DNA from: Rhodospirillaceae bacterium | GTDB taxonomy: Bacteria > Pseudomonadota > Alphaproteobacteria > Rhodospirillales > Magnetovibrionaceae | Assembly (NCBI GenBank): GCA_029881835.1 | Contig: JAOULV010000078.1 | Span: 1 to 6,899 of the forward strand | Length of the DNA: 6,899 bases | Reading direction: 5' to 3' | Position numbers and translations under genes: made by a program | In this document: one piece after another, positions 6,268-6,899 of the stretch | Layout: the number at the start of each line of letters is the position of its first letter | How positions within the stretch are numbered: the first letter of the stretch is position 1 | Notes under the pieces: generated by a model | The model's database searches: none | Seen by the model: only the letters and a program-made list of their open reading frames with translations | What the model was told of the DNA's origin: nothing

Positions 6268-6899
6268 GTGGAACAAGATCCGGCATTGGTGCATTTATTT
6301 AACGCAGGAATCGCATATTGCACGACCACGGCGGCGAATAATTCCACCACGCTTATAAGCCTGTTTTTGGCGGGGCTTGCCGGTAGCGCCGCCCATTGCG
6401 CGGGAATGTGCGGGCCGTTTGTGTTATCGCAAGTGACATCAAGATTGGAAAGTATCCCCGCATCGCAAATGCATGAATTCCATCGCTTAAAAGGTGCCGC
6501 ATTGGCGCCTTATCATCTTGGTCGTTTAACAACCTATATGGCACTGGGTGGGGTTGCGTCTTTTTTGACGGGTGGAATTTTTGATCTGATGAACCTTGGT
6601 TGGGTTGGTGCCATTTTGCTGATTTTCGCTGCAATATTTTTTGCAGGCTACGCCTTGCAACGATTAGGGATACCCCTTCCCCGTATTTTTAATAACACCG
6701 GGCAAACGGGTGACGGTTTGCTGGCGCAAAAGTTAAATAAAATTGCCCGTCCGCTTTTTTCAAATCCCACCGGGTGGCGCGGATATGGTCTTGGGCTAAC
6801 CCTTGGGTTTATTCCCTGTGGTCTTCTTTACGGTGCGCTGGCGGCGGCTTCGGCACCCGGTGATGTTTTAGCTGGAATTTTTGCCATGGGAGCATTTGG
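6268..6899 (+). CDS. TauE/SafE-family (DsbD_2-like) membrane protein, 5' part (runs off window)
   Basis: An open frame from a GTG at 6268 to the right edge, giving 210 residues without a stop; the C-terminus is missing. Seen: a hydrophobic segment with FLAGLAGSAAHCAGMCGPFVL (HCAGMC at residues 43-48), the hallmark of the TauE/SafE-like DsbD_2 group often found beside cbb3 oxidase and metal-handling genes. A helix pair follows around LGRLTTYMALGGVASFL and WVGAILLIFAAIFFAGYAL. A linker leads to GLGLTLGFIPCGLLYGAL (PCG at 183-185), the second family motif. The paired Cys motifs in membrane segments suggest metal or thiol-redox transport; the substrate is unknown and the 'sulfite exporter' family name should not be taken as function. 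No ATG start is available in the N-terminal part, so the exact start is uncertain. The gene is divergent from ccoN and shares its FNR-box region. Confidence 0.85.
   Translation, partial: MEQDPALVHLFNAGIAYCTTTAANNSTTLISLFLAGLAGSAAHCAGMCGPFVLSQVTSRLESIPASQMHEFHRLKGAALAPYHLGRLTTYMALGGVASFLTGGIFDLMNLGWVGAILLIFAAIFFAGYALQRLGIPLPRIFNNTGQTGDGLLAQKLNKIARPLFSNPTGWRGYGLGLTLGFIPCGLLYGALAAASAPGDVLAGIFAMGAF

Noticed and set aside
6353..6634. 93-codon open frame on the minus strand opposite the TauE/SafE gene
   Set aside because: It lies wholly antisense to a frame with clear family motifs (HCAGMC and membrane helices), and its product is rich in K, Q, P and R with no recognisable domain.

Overview
The window is one end of a complete-looking cbb3 (high-oxygen-affinity) cytochrome c oxidase locus, read almost entirely on the minus strand in the classic order ccoN-ccoO-ccoQ-ccoP-ccoG-ccoH-ccoI. 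ccoI is cut by the left edge of the window. A divergent plus-strand gene for a TauE/SafE (DsbD_2-like) membrane protein is cut by the right edge. Gene order, protein lengths and moderate G+C suggest a proteobacterium, most likely an alphaproteobacterium (fixNOQP-fixGHIS style). I cannot name a genus from the sequence.

Layout from right to left along the operon. Positions 6045-6267 are the divergent control region. It holds a perfect FNR/FixK/Anr-type box (TTGAT-N4-ATCAA, 6206-6219) and a second box one base off consensus (6189-6202). ccoN (4590-6044), ccoO (3846-4571), ccoQ (3654-3833) and ccoP (2801-3667) encode the catalytic subunit, the mono-haem and di-haem c-type cytochrome subunits and the small membrane subunit. 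They are tightly packed: an 18-nt gap between N and O, a 5-nt gap between O and Q, and an overlap between Q and P. A 79-nt gap with a G+C-rich hairpin (about 2733-2774) separates ccoP from the assembly genes ccoG (1276-2721), ccoH (776-1261) and ccoI (1-761, partial).

How the genes work together. CcoN carries haem b, haem b3 and CuB, and reduces O2. CcoO and CcoP feed it electrons from soluble cytochrome c or the bc1 complex. CcoG (a membrane ferredoxin-like protein linked to Cu(II) reduction), CcoH (assembly factor) and CcoI (Cu-transporting P1B ATPase) supply copper and help assemble the complex. The divergent TauE/SafE protein has cysteine motifs and may share the low-oxygen control, so it could be an accessory metal or thiol transport factor; that is inference.

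There is no mobile element, CRISPR array, tRNA or rRNA in the window. The operon itself is conventional and I see no new multi-gene system. The points worth a second look are regulatory: paired FNR-type boxes in a divergent promoter, a hairpin between the structural and assembly genes, and a 15-bp tandem duplication that doubles the start codon of ccoI. No gene-free stretch exceeds 300 bases.
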